Assembly: GCA_002293585.1 (NCBI GenBank)
Contig: DBDM01000016.1
Span: 356 to 5,698 of the forward strand
Length of the DNA: 5,343 bases
Source: Bacteroidales bacterium UBA932
GTDB lineage: Bacteria; Bacteroidota; Bacteroidia; Bacteroidales; UBA932
Direction: 5' to 3'
Below are positions 1-5,343 of the stretch, piece by piece (within the stretch, counting starts at the first letter, position 1; each line of letters opens with the position of its first letter). The translations under genes and the position numbers were made by a program. Below the pieces are notes generated by a model that was not told where the DNA came from, did no database searches, and was given only the letters and a program-made list of their open reading frames with translations.

Positions 1-2
1 TT

Positions 3-806
3 ATTCAGGGAACGCAGGATTTTATTGAAGAGATGCGCCGCTTGGGCGTGCATATAGAACTCACCGGCGGCGAAACGGCCGATGTGGGCGACCTCGTGCG
101 CACGGTGATTGTAGACAGCACGGTAACTGCCCGCGCCCGCCGTAGCGAGATTATTGATAATGCCCATATTCAAGCCGGAGATGTGATCGTGGGACTGGCC
201 TCTTACGGACAGGCGACGTATGAGCGGGAATATAACGGCGGCATGGGCAGTAACGGACTGACCTCTGCCCGTCATGATGTGTTTGCGCACGCGCTGGCTG
301 CTGCTTTTCCGGAAACTTACGATAATGCGGTGCCCGAAGAGCTGGTCTATTCCGGCACGAAACTGTTGACCGACATAGAGCCGCGCACAGGCATGACTTA
401 CGGTAAACTGGTGTTGTCGCCTACACGCACGTATGCGCCGGTGGTGCGCGAAGTGCTTGGCAGTTCGCGGCGGGCACAGGTGCACGGTATGGTACACTGT
501 TCAGGCGGGGCGCAGACCAAAGTCTTGCATTTCATAGATAATTTGCATATCATCAAAGACAATCTTTTCCCCATTCCGCCTTTGTTTGATGTTATTCAAC
601 AGGAGTCGGGCACCGACTGGAAAGAGATGTACAAAGTATACAACATGGGGCACCGCATGGAGTTCTATGTGGCGCCCGAAGCTGCTGATGATATCATCGC
701 CATCTCCAAAAAATACAACATTGACGCCCGTGTAGTGGGCAGGGTGGAAGCCGCTACTGAAAAGCGATTGACCATTCGGAGCGAGAAAGGCGTGTTTGAA
801 TACTAG
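3..806 (+). CDS. purM: Phosphoribosylformylglycinamidine cyclo-ligase (AIR synthetase), 5'-truncated by window edge
   Basis: PurM closes the imidazole ring of FGAM with ATP to give aminoimidazole ribonucleotide, the fifth step of cytosolic purine synthesis. The reading frame is open from base 3 to the TAG at 804-806, so 267 C-terminal residues are present. The ATG at 33 is internal, because family-like sequence precedes it. The fragment aligns by eye with E. coli PurM: GGETAD (fragment residues 22-27) matches GGETAE; SEIIDNA then GDVIVGLASYGQ opens the C-terminal AIRS_C domain; GSNGLTSARHD matches the SNG-xxx-R segment; LSPTRTYAPV matches the APTR-Y segment; HCSGGAQTK replaces the TGGGF-type glycine loop; MYKVYNMGHRME matches MYRTFNCG; the end is VGRVEA. 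The SGGAQTK loop and the inserts relative to E. coli are what I remember of the longer Bacteroidota form (about 390 residues), so roughly 120 residues are missing upstream. No frameshift is visible. It lies one base before dusB, which implies one transcript. The promoter is outside the window. Confidence 0.93.
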   Translation: MQGTQDFIEEMRRLGVHIELTGGETADVGDLVRTVIVDSTVTARARRSEIIDNAHIQAGDVIVGLASYGQATYEREYNGGMGSNGLTSARHDVFAHALAAAFPETYDNAVPEELVYSGTKLLTDIEPRTGMTYGKLVLSPTRTYAPVVREVLGSSRRAQVHGMVHCSGGAQTKVLHFIDNLHIIKDNLFPIPPLFDVIQQESGTDWKEMYKVYNMGHRMEFYVAPEAADDIIAISKKYNIDARVVGRVEAATEKRLTIRSEKGVFEY

Positions 807-807
807 C

Positions 808-1788
808 ATGAATATAGGCCCTATTACATTCGACAAGTATCCCCTGTTCCTCGCCCCGATGGACGAGGTGACGGATGCTTCGTTCCGTTTTGTGTGCAAA
901 CATTTCGGCGCCGATATGATGTACACTGAATTTGTGGCGGCCGACGGATTAATTCGCGATGCTACGTCGACTGTGGCGAAAATGAATATTTACGACTACG
1001 AACATCCTATCGGCATACAAATTTACGGGCACCTGATGGAACCGATGATTGAAGCGGCGCGCATTGTGGAACAGGCCAAGCCCGATGTAATTGATATTAA
1101 TTTCGGCTGTCCGATGAAGAAGATAGCTGCCCGTGGCGCCGGTTCCGGCATGATGCGCGAACCCGACAAGATGGTGGAGATGACCCGCCGCATTGTGGAC
1201 GCCGTGAAAGTGCCGGTGACCGTGAAAACCCGCCTGGGCTGGGACGAAGACAGCAAAATCATTGTAGAGCTGGCCGAGCGTTTGCAGGATGCGGGCATCG
1301 TTGCCCTCACCATTCACGGCCGCACCCGCGCGCAGGTGTACAAGGGCGTGGCCGACTGGACGCTGATAGGCGAGGTGAAACGCAACCCGCGCATGAAAAT
1401 TCCTATCATCGGCAACGGCGACGTTGATAGTCCGCAGAAGGCGAAAGAGCTATTTGACCGCTATGGTGTAGATGCCATCATGATCGGCCGTGCCACCTAC
1501 GGTCATCCGTGGATATTCCGGGAAATTAAACATTACCTGCAAACAGGAACGTTACTGCCCGACATGCCGGTGGCGGAAAGGGTGGCGTTGGCTAAACTGC
1601 ACCTCGAAAAATCATTGCAGGAAAAGGGGCTGCGTACGGGTGTCCTGGAGATGCGCCGCCACCTGAGCAACTACTTCAAATCACTGCCCGACTTTCGGGA
1701 AACCCGCGCCCGCTTAGTAACAGAAAACGACCCGGAAAAGGTCGTTTCTATTCTTGATTACATCCTGGAGCGTTGGGGAGAGTATTAA
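808..1788 (+). CDS. dusB: tRNA-dihydrouridine synthase, DusB family
   Basis: An FMN-dependent, NADPH-using enzyme that reduces specific uridines in the tRNA D-loop to dihydrouridine. The 326 residues match usual Dus length. An N-terminal TIM barrel opens with LAPMDEVTDASFR (residues 14-26), the FMN-binding entry strand, with the common APMEDVTD order changed to APMDEVTD. INFGCPMKK (97-105) holds the catalytic Cys101. VTVKTRLGWD (137-146) and HGRTRAQVYKG (170-180) carry the FMN-phosphate and tRNA-contacting Lys, Arg and His residues. IIGNGDV (200-206) and IMIGRATYGHPWIF (224-237) form the C-terminal phosphate-binding turns. The rest is the helical tRNA-binding domain. I chose ATG 808 because MNIGPITFDKYPLFLAPM has the expected short N-terminus. 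An in-frame TTG at 796 would add four residues and has AGAAAGG five bases upstream (784-790), so it cannot be excluded. ATG 808 follows the purM stop by one base, which suggests translational coupling. The gene converges on the OmpH-like gene. Assignment to DusB rather than another Dus subfamily rests on overall resemblance. Confidence 0.94.
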   Translation: MNIGPITFDKYPLFLAPMDEVTDASFRFVCKHFGADMMYTEFVAADGLIRDATSTVAKMNIYDYEHPIGIQIYGHLMEPMIEAARIVEQAKPDVIDINFGCPMKKIAARGAGSGMMREPDKMVEMTRRIVDAVKVPVTVKTRLGWDEDSKIIVELAERLQDAGIVALTIHGRTRAQVYKGVADWTLIGEVKRNPRMKIPIIGNGDVDSPQKAKELFDRYGVDAIMIGRATYGHPWIFREIKHYLQTGTLLPDMPVAERVALAKLHLEKSLQEKGLRTGVLEMRRHLSNYFKSLPDFRETRARLVTENDPEKVVSILDYILERWGEY

Positions 1789-1795
1789 CTCTCCC
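1776..1795. terminator. Perfect 8-bp hairpin over the dusB stop codon; possible terminator or 3'-end stabiliser
   Basis: GGGAGAGT (1776-1783) and ACTCTCCC (1788-1795) are exact reverse complements around an ATTA loop (1784-1787). The dusB stop TAA (1786-1788) lies in the loop and the first base of the right arm. The hairpin sits between two convergent genes and would fold in either transcript. Neither side carries a run of T after the stem, so it is not a canonical intrinsic terminator. A 3'-end processing or stability element, or a Rho-associated end, fits equally well. Confidence 0.4.
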
Positions 1796-1826
1796 GGTCT
1801 CAAGATCTCAACATCTCACGGTCTTA
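1787..1826. repeat. Degenerate 8-bp periodic repeat filling the dusB/ompH convergent gap
   Basis: Read in steps of eight the bases are AACTCTCC, CGGTCTCA, AGATCTCA, ACATCTCA and CGGTCTTA, giving a core of TCTCA after three variable bases. All five units have T, C, T at positions 4-6, and the first and last differ from TCTCA by one base each. The array runs from inside the dusB stop codon to inside the ompH stop codon. It is short and imperfect, so chance or a decayed microsatellite is possible. Its first unit also forms most of the right arm of the hairpin. Confidence 0.4.
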
Positions 1827-2420
1827 CTTCTTATAGCCCGCATTCAATCCGCTCATCACATCATTGGTGATGTTGAGGTTCGAACTGGCTTGCATCACCA
1901 CATTAGTGGTGCCACTGGTGCTCAAGATAAGCGAGTAATTGTGCTCTTTGTTGTATTCCTTGAGGTAGGTAAGTACTGCATCATAGATGCGGCGCAACAT
2001 TACAGCCTCTTCTTCGGCCATGTCAACACGCAATTTTTCGGCATATTGTTGCAGGTTTTGTTGTTTTTGCTGCAACTGGGTTTGCAATTGTTCGGCCTGT
2101 GAGCGGGTAATCAGTCCTTTTTGCACTTTTTCCTGAAAGTCAACAGCTTCACGTTCAAAGGCTTTGCTTCTTTTCGTCAGGTCTTCTTCGGCTGTTTTGG
2201 CTTTCTTTTCAAACTCGGTGCGCAGGTCGTGGAACATGTCATAACCGTTCACCAGCGAATCAATTTGAATGTACACCACGCTACCGTCGCCGGCCACCGT
2301 TTCGTCGGATTTCATGGCTGAAGCTATTTGCTGTCCGCCGATACCGCAGAAATAAAGTACATAAAGGGCAATAACGGCAACAGCCAACACTGCGTTTACA
2401 ATAATAAAAGATTTTTTCAT
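1824..2420 (-). CDS. OmpH/Skp-family periplasmic chaperone-like protein
   Basis: This 198-residue protein has the Skp/OmpH layout. MKKS is followed by a hydrophobic segment at residues 5-24 (signal peptide or uncleaved signal anchor). A short linker leads into strand VVYIQIDSL (48-56), then a long charged, Gln/Glu/Lys-rich coiled coil (about 66-140), and a return strand YSLILSTSG (152-160) with the typical end NLNITNDVMSGLNAGYKK (181-198). In the family, the coiled coils form tentacles of a trimer that holds unfolded outer-membrane proteins in the periplasm. The client role here is inferred, and Bacteroidota often encode several OmpH paralogues. Cys25 follows the hydrophobic stretch but the preceding LYF is not a lipobox, so a lipoprotein is unlikely. 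No signal-peptidase site is obvious directly after residue 24; AxA-like sites (QIASA, 31-35) lie further on. The start follows an A-rich leader without Shine-Dalgarno. It is 27 bases after the acyltransferase gene, probably on the same transcript. Confidence 0.88.
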   Translation of the reverse strand: MKKSFIIVNAVLAVAVIALYVLYFCGIGGQQIASAMKSDETVAGDGSVVYIQIDSLVNGYDMFHDLRTEFEKKAKTAEEDLTKRSKAFEREAVDFQEKVQKGLITRSQAEQLQTQLQQKQQNLQQYAEKLRVDMAEEEAVMLRRIYDAVLTYLKEYNKEHNYSLILSTSGTTNVVMQASSNLNITNDVMSGLNAGYKK

Positions 2421-2447
2421 ATTTTTTGGTTTTTAATTTTCATATTT

Positions 2448-3329
2448 TTATTCACTAAGACGATGATCCTTGCGGCGCTTCCATCGTTTATGCGACCATA
2501 GCCAGTATGGCGGATGTTTACGGATACTTTCTTCGAGCAGCGCGGCGAAACGGTGCGTGACGTCATGTTCAGGCAAGTCCTTGGCACGTTCGCAGACCGT
2601 CGTGAACGTATAGTGATAACGGCAGCGCCCTTTACGCATGAGTTCCACATATACCACAGGCAGATCGAGATGGGCGGCGGCTTTTTCGGCCCCGTTAAAA
2701 AATAAAGTTTCCTGATTCAGGAAAGTCGTCCATCCGGCAGGGGAATGCATAGGCGCCTGATCGGCAATAAACACGTAAAAATGCGGGTCATGCTTATGGG
2801 TCAGCATATACTTCAGCAGGTGCTGCATGGGAATGATCTGTCCGGCGCGGAGATGCTGGCGTATTCTTTTCATCAGCAGATCGGATACGCCGTGCTGCTC
2901 CTTGTAGGCTATTTTGAAATCCGTATGGAAGAAAATAAATAAGGTGGCTAAATATTCCCAATTGCCGTAGTGACCGGCCATCAGCACCACGCTTTTTCCT
3001 TCATCGACATATCGTTGGAGCAGGTCTGAATTTTCAAAAGTGATGTTTTTCTTCATTTTTTTTACCGGTGACCCCAGCAAGTAAAGATTTTCAAAGAAAA
3101 TATCGGCGAAGAAACGATAATATTGGCGGGTTAATTTTTTAATTTCACGATAATTCTTTTCCGGAAACGAACGGGCTAAATTGGTATATACAACGGATTT
3201 TCGATATGGAAAGAGATAATAAACAAATACATAGAAAACCCAGGCAAGCCCAAACAAGACTTGCTTGGGCAACCATGCCAGCGGATAAATAAAGCACAGC
3301 AGCAACCGGTAATATAGTTTATTAAGCAT
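2448..3329 (-). CDS. LpxL/HtrB-family lipid A (lysophospholipid-type) acyltransferase
   Basis: The family transfers an acyl chain from acyl-ACP to a lipid A precursor at the inner face of the cytoplasmic membrane. The 293 residues fit the family's usual length. The N-terminal hydrophobic segment (about 8-40) is the membrane anchor, followed by the family-typical stretch KSVVYTNLARSFPEK (44-58). The catalytic HX4(D/E) motif is H120-YGNW-E125, in the context MAGHYGNWE. Then come YKEQH (142-146), FIADQAP (177-183), an FNGAEKAAAHLDLPVVYV block (211-228) and the C-terminal signature PPYWLWSHKRWKRR (273-286), equivalent to the P-x-W-x-W-x-H-R/K-W motif of LpxL-type enzymes. The acyl chain and position cannot be read from sequence. 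Start ATG 3329 gives a complete anchor and lies about 20 bases downstream of a TAnnTTTG box. It is the first gene of a two-gene minus-strand unit with the OmpH-like gene, so both serve outer-membrane assembly. A glycolipid or aminolipid acyltransferase is the main alternative. Confidence 0.9.
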   Translation of the reverse strand: MLNKLYYRLLLCFIYPLAWLPKQVLFGLAWVFYVFVYYLFPYRKSVVYTNLARSFPEKNYREIKKLTRQYYRFFADIFFENLYLLGSPVKKMKKNITFENSDLLQRYVDEGKSVVLMAGHYGNWEYLATLFIFFHTDFKIAYKEQHGVSDLLMKRIRQHLRAGQIIPMQHLLKYMLTHKHDPHFYVFIADQAPMHSPAGWTTFLNQETLFFNGAEKAAAHLDLPVVYVELMRKGRCRYHYTFTTVCERAKDLPEHDVTHRFAALLEESIRKHPPYWLWSHKRWKRRKDHRLSE

Positions 3330-3350
3330 CGGAAACGATGAAAATTATTG

Positions 3351-3358
3351 CAAATATA
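3351..3358 (-). promoter_or_regulatory. Putative Bacteroidota-type -7 box (TATATTTG) for the acyltransferase-ompH unit
   Basis: Read on the minus strand, the bases are TATATTTG, an exact match to the Bacteroidota -7 consensus TAnnTTTG. It lies 21 bases before ATG 3329, implying a leader of only about 12-16 bases. No good TTTG -33 element sits at the expected 19-21 base spacing; only AGTT is there. The assignment therefore rests on the -7 match and the position in the only intergenic region of the unit. Confidence 0.5.
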
Positions 3359-3380
3359 GTAATAATTCGATTTTTTTAAC

Positions 3381-3388
3381 TATCTTTG
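3381..3388 (+). promoter_or_regulatory. Putative Bacteroidota-type -7 box (TATCTTTG) for the transporter gene
   Basis: TATCTTTG matches the TAnnTTTG consensus exactly. It is 33 bases before ATG 3422, which would give a leader of about 25-28 bases. The -33 region is A/T-rich without a clear TTTG. Together with the opposing box at 3351-3358 it forms a back-to-back pair with 22 bases between the boxes. Confidence 0.5.
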
Positions 3389-3421
3389 TTTTTATTCTAA
3401 TAACTTTAACCTTGAAAAACT

Positions 3422-4942
3422 ATGTTTAAAAATCAACCAAAAGGTCTAATAGGAGCGGCGTTGTCCAATATGGGCGAGCGTTTTGGATTTTACATTATGA
3501 TGGCTATCCTGTTGTTATTTCTGAATAACAAATTCGGATTTACCGGTTCGCAGGGGGCGATTATTTATTCGATATTTTATGCTTCGATTTATCTCTTGGC
3601 GCTTGTCGGCGGTATCATTGCCGATAAAACGAAGAAGTATAAATCCACTATTCTTATCGGCTTGATCCTGATGTCGGTCGGTTATTTGCTTCTGGCTATT
3701 CCGACACCGACTCCGGTACAAAATCCGATACTTATTCTTATCCTTACTTGTCTGGGCTTGTTTTCCATTGCCTTTGGTAATGGTTTGTTCAAAGGAAACC
3801 TGCAAGCTGTGGTAGGTCAATTGTATGACAATCCGCAGTATTCGGAAAAACGTGAGTCGGGATTCCAGATTTTTTATATGTTTATTAATATCGGCGCCAT
3901 GTTTGCTCCGTTGATGGCTGTAGGTTTACGCAATTGGTGGGTGCAAAGTAATGGTTTCCAGTTTAATGCCGACCTTCCGGCGCTTTGTAACCAATGGATC
4001 GGCGGCACTATTACTCCCGAAGCTTCTACCCGTTTTACCGAATTGGCGGCCCAGGTGGGAGGAAACATCAGCGACCTGACCGCTTTTGCCCATGATTACC
4101 TGAACGTGTTCATGACCGGCTACCACTATTCGTTTGGTATTGCTATTTTTGCCATGTTGATATCGCTGGTTGTTTTCGTTGTTAACAAACAACGCCTTCC
4201 TGATCCCGGTGCTAAAACTAAAGCCGAACATGCTGCAGAAGCCCTGAAAATGGATGCCAAAGAAATCAAACAACGTATTTATGCTTTGTTGGCAGTGTTT
4301 GCCGTAGTGATCTTCTTTTGGTTCTCTTTCCATCAAAATGGCCAGACCTTAACATTGTTTGCAGATAACTATACGAGATTGCTGAAATTCAACCTCGGCT
4401 TTACTACTTTGGAAGGCGCCGAAGTATTCCAAACATTCAATCCTTTGTTCGTAGTATTCCTTACGCCGGTGGTTATGGCCTTTTTCGGCTGGTTGAAGGC
4501 AAGAGGTATCAATATGTCCACGCCGAAGAAAATTGCTTTTGGTATGGGTATTGCCGCCTTGGGATTTGTGGTAATGGCACTCGGTTCGGTTGGTATTCCT
4601 ACCAATGCGGAACGTGAAGCTATGGGCGGTTTAAGCGATGCGATGCGTGTAACTCCCTGGTTGCTGATCGGAACATACCTTATATTAACTATTGCCGAGC
4701 TCTTCATTAGCCCGCTGGGTATTGCTTTCGTGTCGAAAGTAGCTCCTCCCCAATATCAGGGGATCATGCAGGGCTGCTGGCTGAGTGCAACGGCATTGGG
4801 TAACCAATTGCTCTTCATCGGTGTAATACTGTACCAACAGATTCCTATTTGGGCAACATGGAGCGTATTTGTTGTAGCCTGTTTAGTGTCTATGTTTACG
4901 ATGATATTCATGCTGAAATGGCTCGAGCGGGTGGCTAAATAA
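3422..4942 (+). CDS. POT/PTR-family (MFS) peptide transporter, Bacteroidota type
   Basis: This inner-membrane secondary transporter has 506 residues, the usual POT length, and about 12 or more hydrophobic segments. Family marks in order are: NMGERFGFY (16-24), the counterpart of ExxERFxYY in TM1; GGIIADKTKKYK (63-74), MFS motif A between TM2 and TM3; GLFKGN (121-126) with the conserved TM4 Lys124; FYMFINIGA (151-159), the PTR2 signature FYxxINxG; FWFSFHQNGQTLTLFA (299-314) in TM7; AELFISPLGIAFVSKVAPP (425-443) in TM10; and MQGCWLSATALGN (449-461) in TM11. The first Glu of ExxER is Asn16, and the TM7 acidic position appears to be His304/Gln305, so classical proton coupling is doubtful although Glu19, Arg20 and Lys124 remain. 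A loop of about 60 residues (170-229) between TM5 and TM6 should face the periplasm. Di- and tripeptides are the family's usual substrates, and the substrate here is inferred. It is probably transcribed from the box at 3381-3388. The next gene begins 13 bases after its stop. Confidence 0.9.
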   Translation: MFKNQPKGLIGAALSNMGERFGFYIMMAILLLFLNNKFGFTGSQGAIIYSIFYASIYLLALVGGIIADKTKKYKSTILIGLILMSVGYLLLAIPTPTPVQNPILILILTCLGLFSIAFGNGLFKGNLQAVVGQLYDNPQYSEKRESGFQIFYMFINIGAMFAPLMAVGLRNWWVQSNGFQFNADLPALCNQWIGGTITPEASTRFTELAAQVGGNISDLTAFAHDYLNVFMTGYHYSFGIAIFAMLISLVVFVVNKQRLPDPGAKTKAEHAAEALKMDAKEIKQRIYALLAVFAVVIFFWFSFHQNGQTLTLFADNYTRLLKFNLGFTTLEGAEVFQTFNPLFVVFLTPVVMAFFGWLKARGINMSTPKKIAFGMGIAALGFVVMALGSVGIPTNAEREAMGGLSDAMRVTPWLLIGTYLILTIAELFISPLGIAFVSKVAPPQYQGIMQGCWLSATALGNQLLFIGVILYQQIPIWATWSVFVVACLVSMFTMIFMLKWLERVAK

Positions 4943-4955
4943 AACCGGCCGACGC

Positions 4956-5343
4956 ATGACCAATACCCTCCGACTTTGGCAAAACGACCCCTGGCTTGAA
5001 CCGTTCAGGCAGGTGATTTTTCGCCGTCACGAACAGGCGATGATCAAAAAAGCGGAGTTGAGCTATGGCCATGCTAACTTACCGGATGTAGCCAACGGAC
5101 ATTTATATTACGGTTTGCACCGTACGGCTTCCGGCTGGGTGTTCCGCGAGTGGGCGCCTGCCGCAACGGCCATCTATATCTTGTTCGACGGCAATAGCTG
5201 GACAAAAGATCCGGCCTATGCACTGCAACCTATAGGTAACGGCAATTGGGAGATACATCTTCCGGCCGTTACCTTTTTTCATCAATCGCTCTATAAGCTG
5301 TTGGTGGAGTGGGAGGGCGGCAGCGGCCTCCGGATCCCGGGGG
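4956..5343 (+). CDS. glgB: 1,4-alpha-glucan branching enzyme, eukaryotic-type N-terminus, 3'-truncated by window edge
   Basis: Branching enzyme cuts alpha-1,4-glucan chains and rejoins them as alpha-1,6 branches in cytosolic glycogen synthesis. The frame is open from ATG 4956 to the window end with no stop, giving 129 residues. Visible features are NDPWLEPFRQVIFRRHEQA (10-28), a leading helix also seen in GBE1-like enzymes; GHLYYGLHRTASGWVFREWAPAA (50-72), equivalent to the YGVHR...EWAPGA stretch of human GBE1; ILFDGNSW (76-83) in place of the usual GDFNxW; GNWEIHLP (97-104); and LYKLLVEWEGGSGLRIP (113-129), the end of the CBM48-like domain. The catalytic GH13 barrel, about 540 residues in such enzymes, lies beyond the window, so activity cannot be judged. 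The start has no Shine-Dalgarno. The 13-base spacing from the transporter stop suggests a shared transcript, though the two functions have no evident connection. The last codons differ from the aromatic residue expected after RIP-A, which may reflect poor sequence at the edge. Confidence 0.85.
   Translation, partial: MTNTLRLWQNDPWLEPFRQVIFRRHEQAMIKKAELSYGHANLPDVANGHLYYGLHRTASGWVFREWAPAATAIYILFDGNSWTKDPAYALQPIGNGNWEIHLPAVTFFHQSLYKLLVEWEGGSGLRIPG

Noticed and set aside
501..926. 141-codon open frame on the minus strand
   Set aside because: It lies antisense across the end of purM and the start of dusB, both with strong family motifs, and its translation resembles no protein I know.
949..1317. 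Two overlapping minus-strand open frames inside dusB
   Set aside because: Both are antisense to the conserved catalytic core of dusB; the His-rich and Ser-rich translations are typical shadows of a GC-rich gene.
1773..2102. 109-codon plus-strand frame running from the dusB end into the OmpH-like gene
   Set aside because: It is antisense to the OmpH coiled coil; its hydrophobic Leu/Phe-rich end is the complement of Gln/Lys/Glu codons.
2417..2650. 77-codon minus-strand frame overlapping the acyltransferase end
   Set aside because: It overlaps the conserved C-terminal signature of the acyltransferase in another frame. Only its last eight codons lie in the gap, and they are reported separately as a mini-ORF.
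3515..4707. Several minus-strand frames of 64-136 codons inside the transporter gene
   Set aside because: All are antisense to a complete POT transporter with intact motifs and have no recognisable protein features.
5103..5285. 60-codon minus-strand frame near the right edge
   Set aside because: It is antisense to the branching-enzyme N-terminus, which is open in frame and matches the family.
1..5343. Novel system, mobile element, CRISPR array, tRNA or riboswitch
   Set aside because: No terminal inverted repeats, transposase, spaced repeats, tRNA-like cloverleaf or long structured leader were seen. All coding space is taken by core-metabolism and envelope genes, and the largest gap is 92 bases.

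Overview
The window is chromosomal DNA from a member of the Bacteroidota, most likely the order Bacteroidales. Three things point there. The PurM, OmpH-family, POT-transporter and branching-enzyme proteins all read like the forms familiar from Bacteroides and its relatives. Starts lack clear Shine-Dalgarno sequences and follow A/T-rich leaders. The one sizeable intergenic region carries TAnnTTTG boxes, the -7 element of Bacteroidota promoters. I judged all of this by eye from remembered family features; no database search was possible.

Layout: (1) 3-806, plus strand: the C-terminal two thirds of purM (purine biosynthesis), cut by the left edge. (2) 808-1788, plus: a dusB-like tRNA-dihydrouridine synthase, one base after the purM stop and so almost certainly co-transcribed. 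(3) 1789-1823: a 35-base gap between convergent genes, holding a perfect hairpin that spans the dusB stop and a degenerate 8-base periodic repeat. (4) 2420-1824 and 3329-2448, minus: an OmpH/Skp-like periplasmic protein preceded by an LpxL/HtrB-family lipid A acyltransferase, 27 bases apart, together a small envelope-biogenesis operon. (5) 3330-3421: a 92-base A/T-rich divergent promoter region. (6) 3422-4942, plus: a full-length POT/PTR-family MFS transporter. (7) 4956-5343, plus: the N-terminus of a eukaryotic-type 1,4-alpha-glucan branching enzyme, cut by the right edge, 13 bases after the transporter stop.

The genes form three transcription units: purM-dusB (nucleotide synthesis and tRNA modification), acyltransferase-ompH (outer-membrane assembly), and transporter-branching enzyme (peptide uptake and glycogen storage, with no obvious biochemical link). 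There is no mobile element, CRISPR array, RNA gene, toxin-antitoxin pair or defence gene. I see no new biological system: this is ordinary core genome. The points most worth a second look are the replaced proton-coupling residues in the transporter, the divergent promoter pair and the small structured gap between dusB and ompH.
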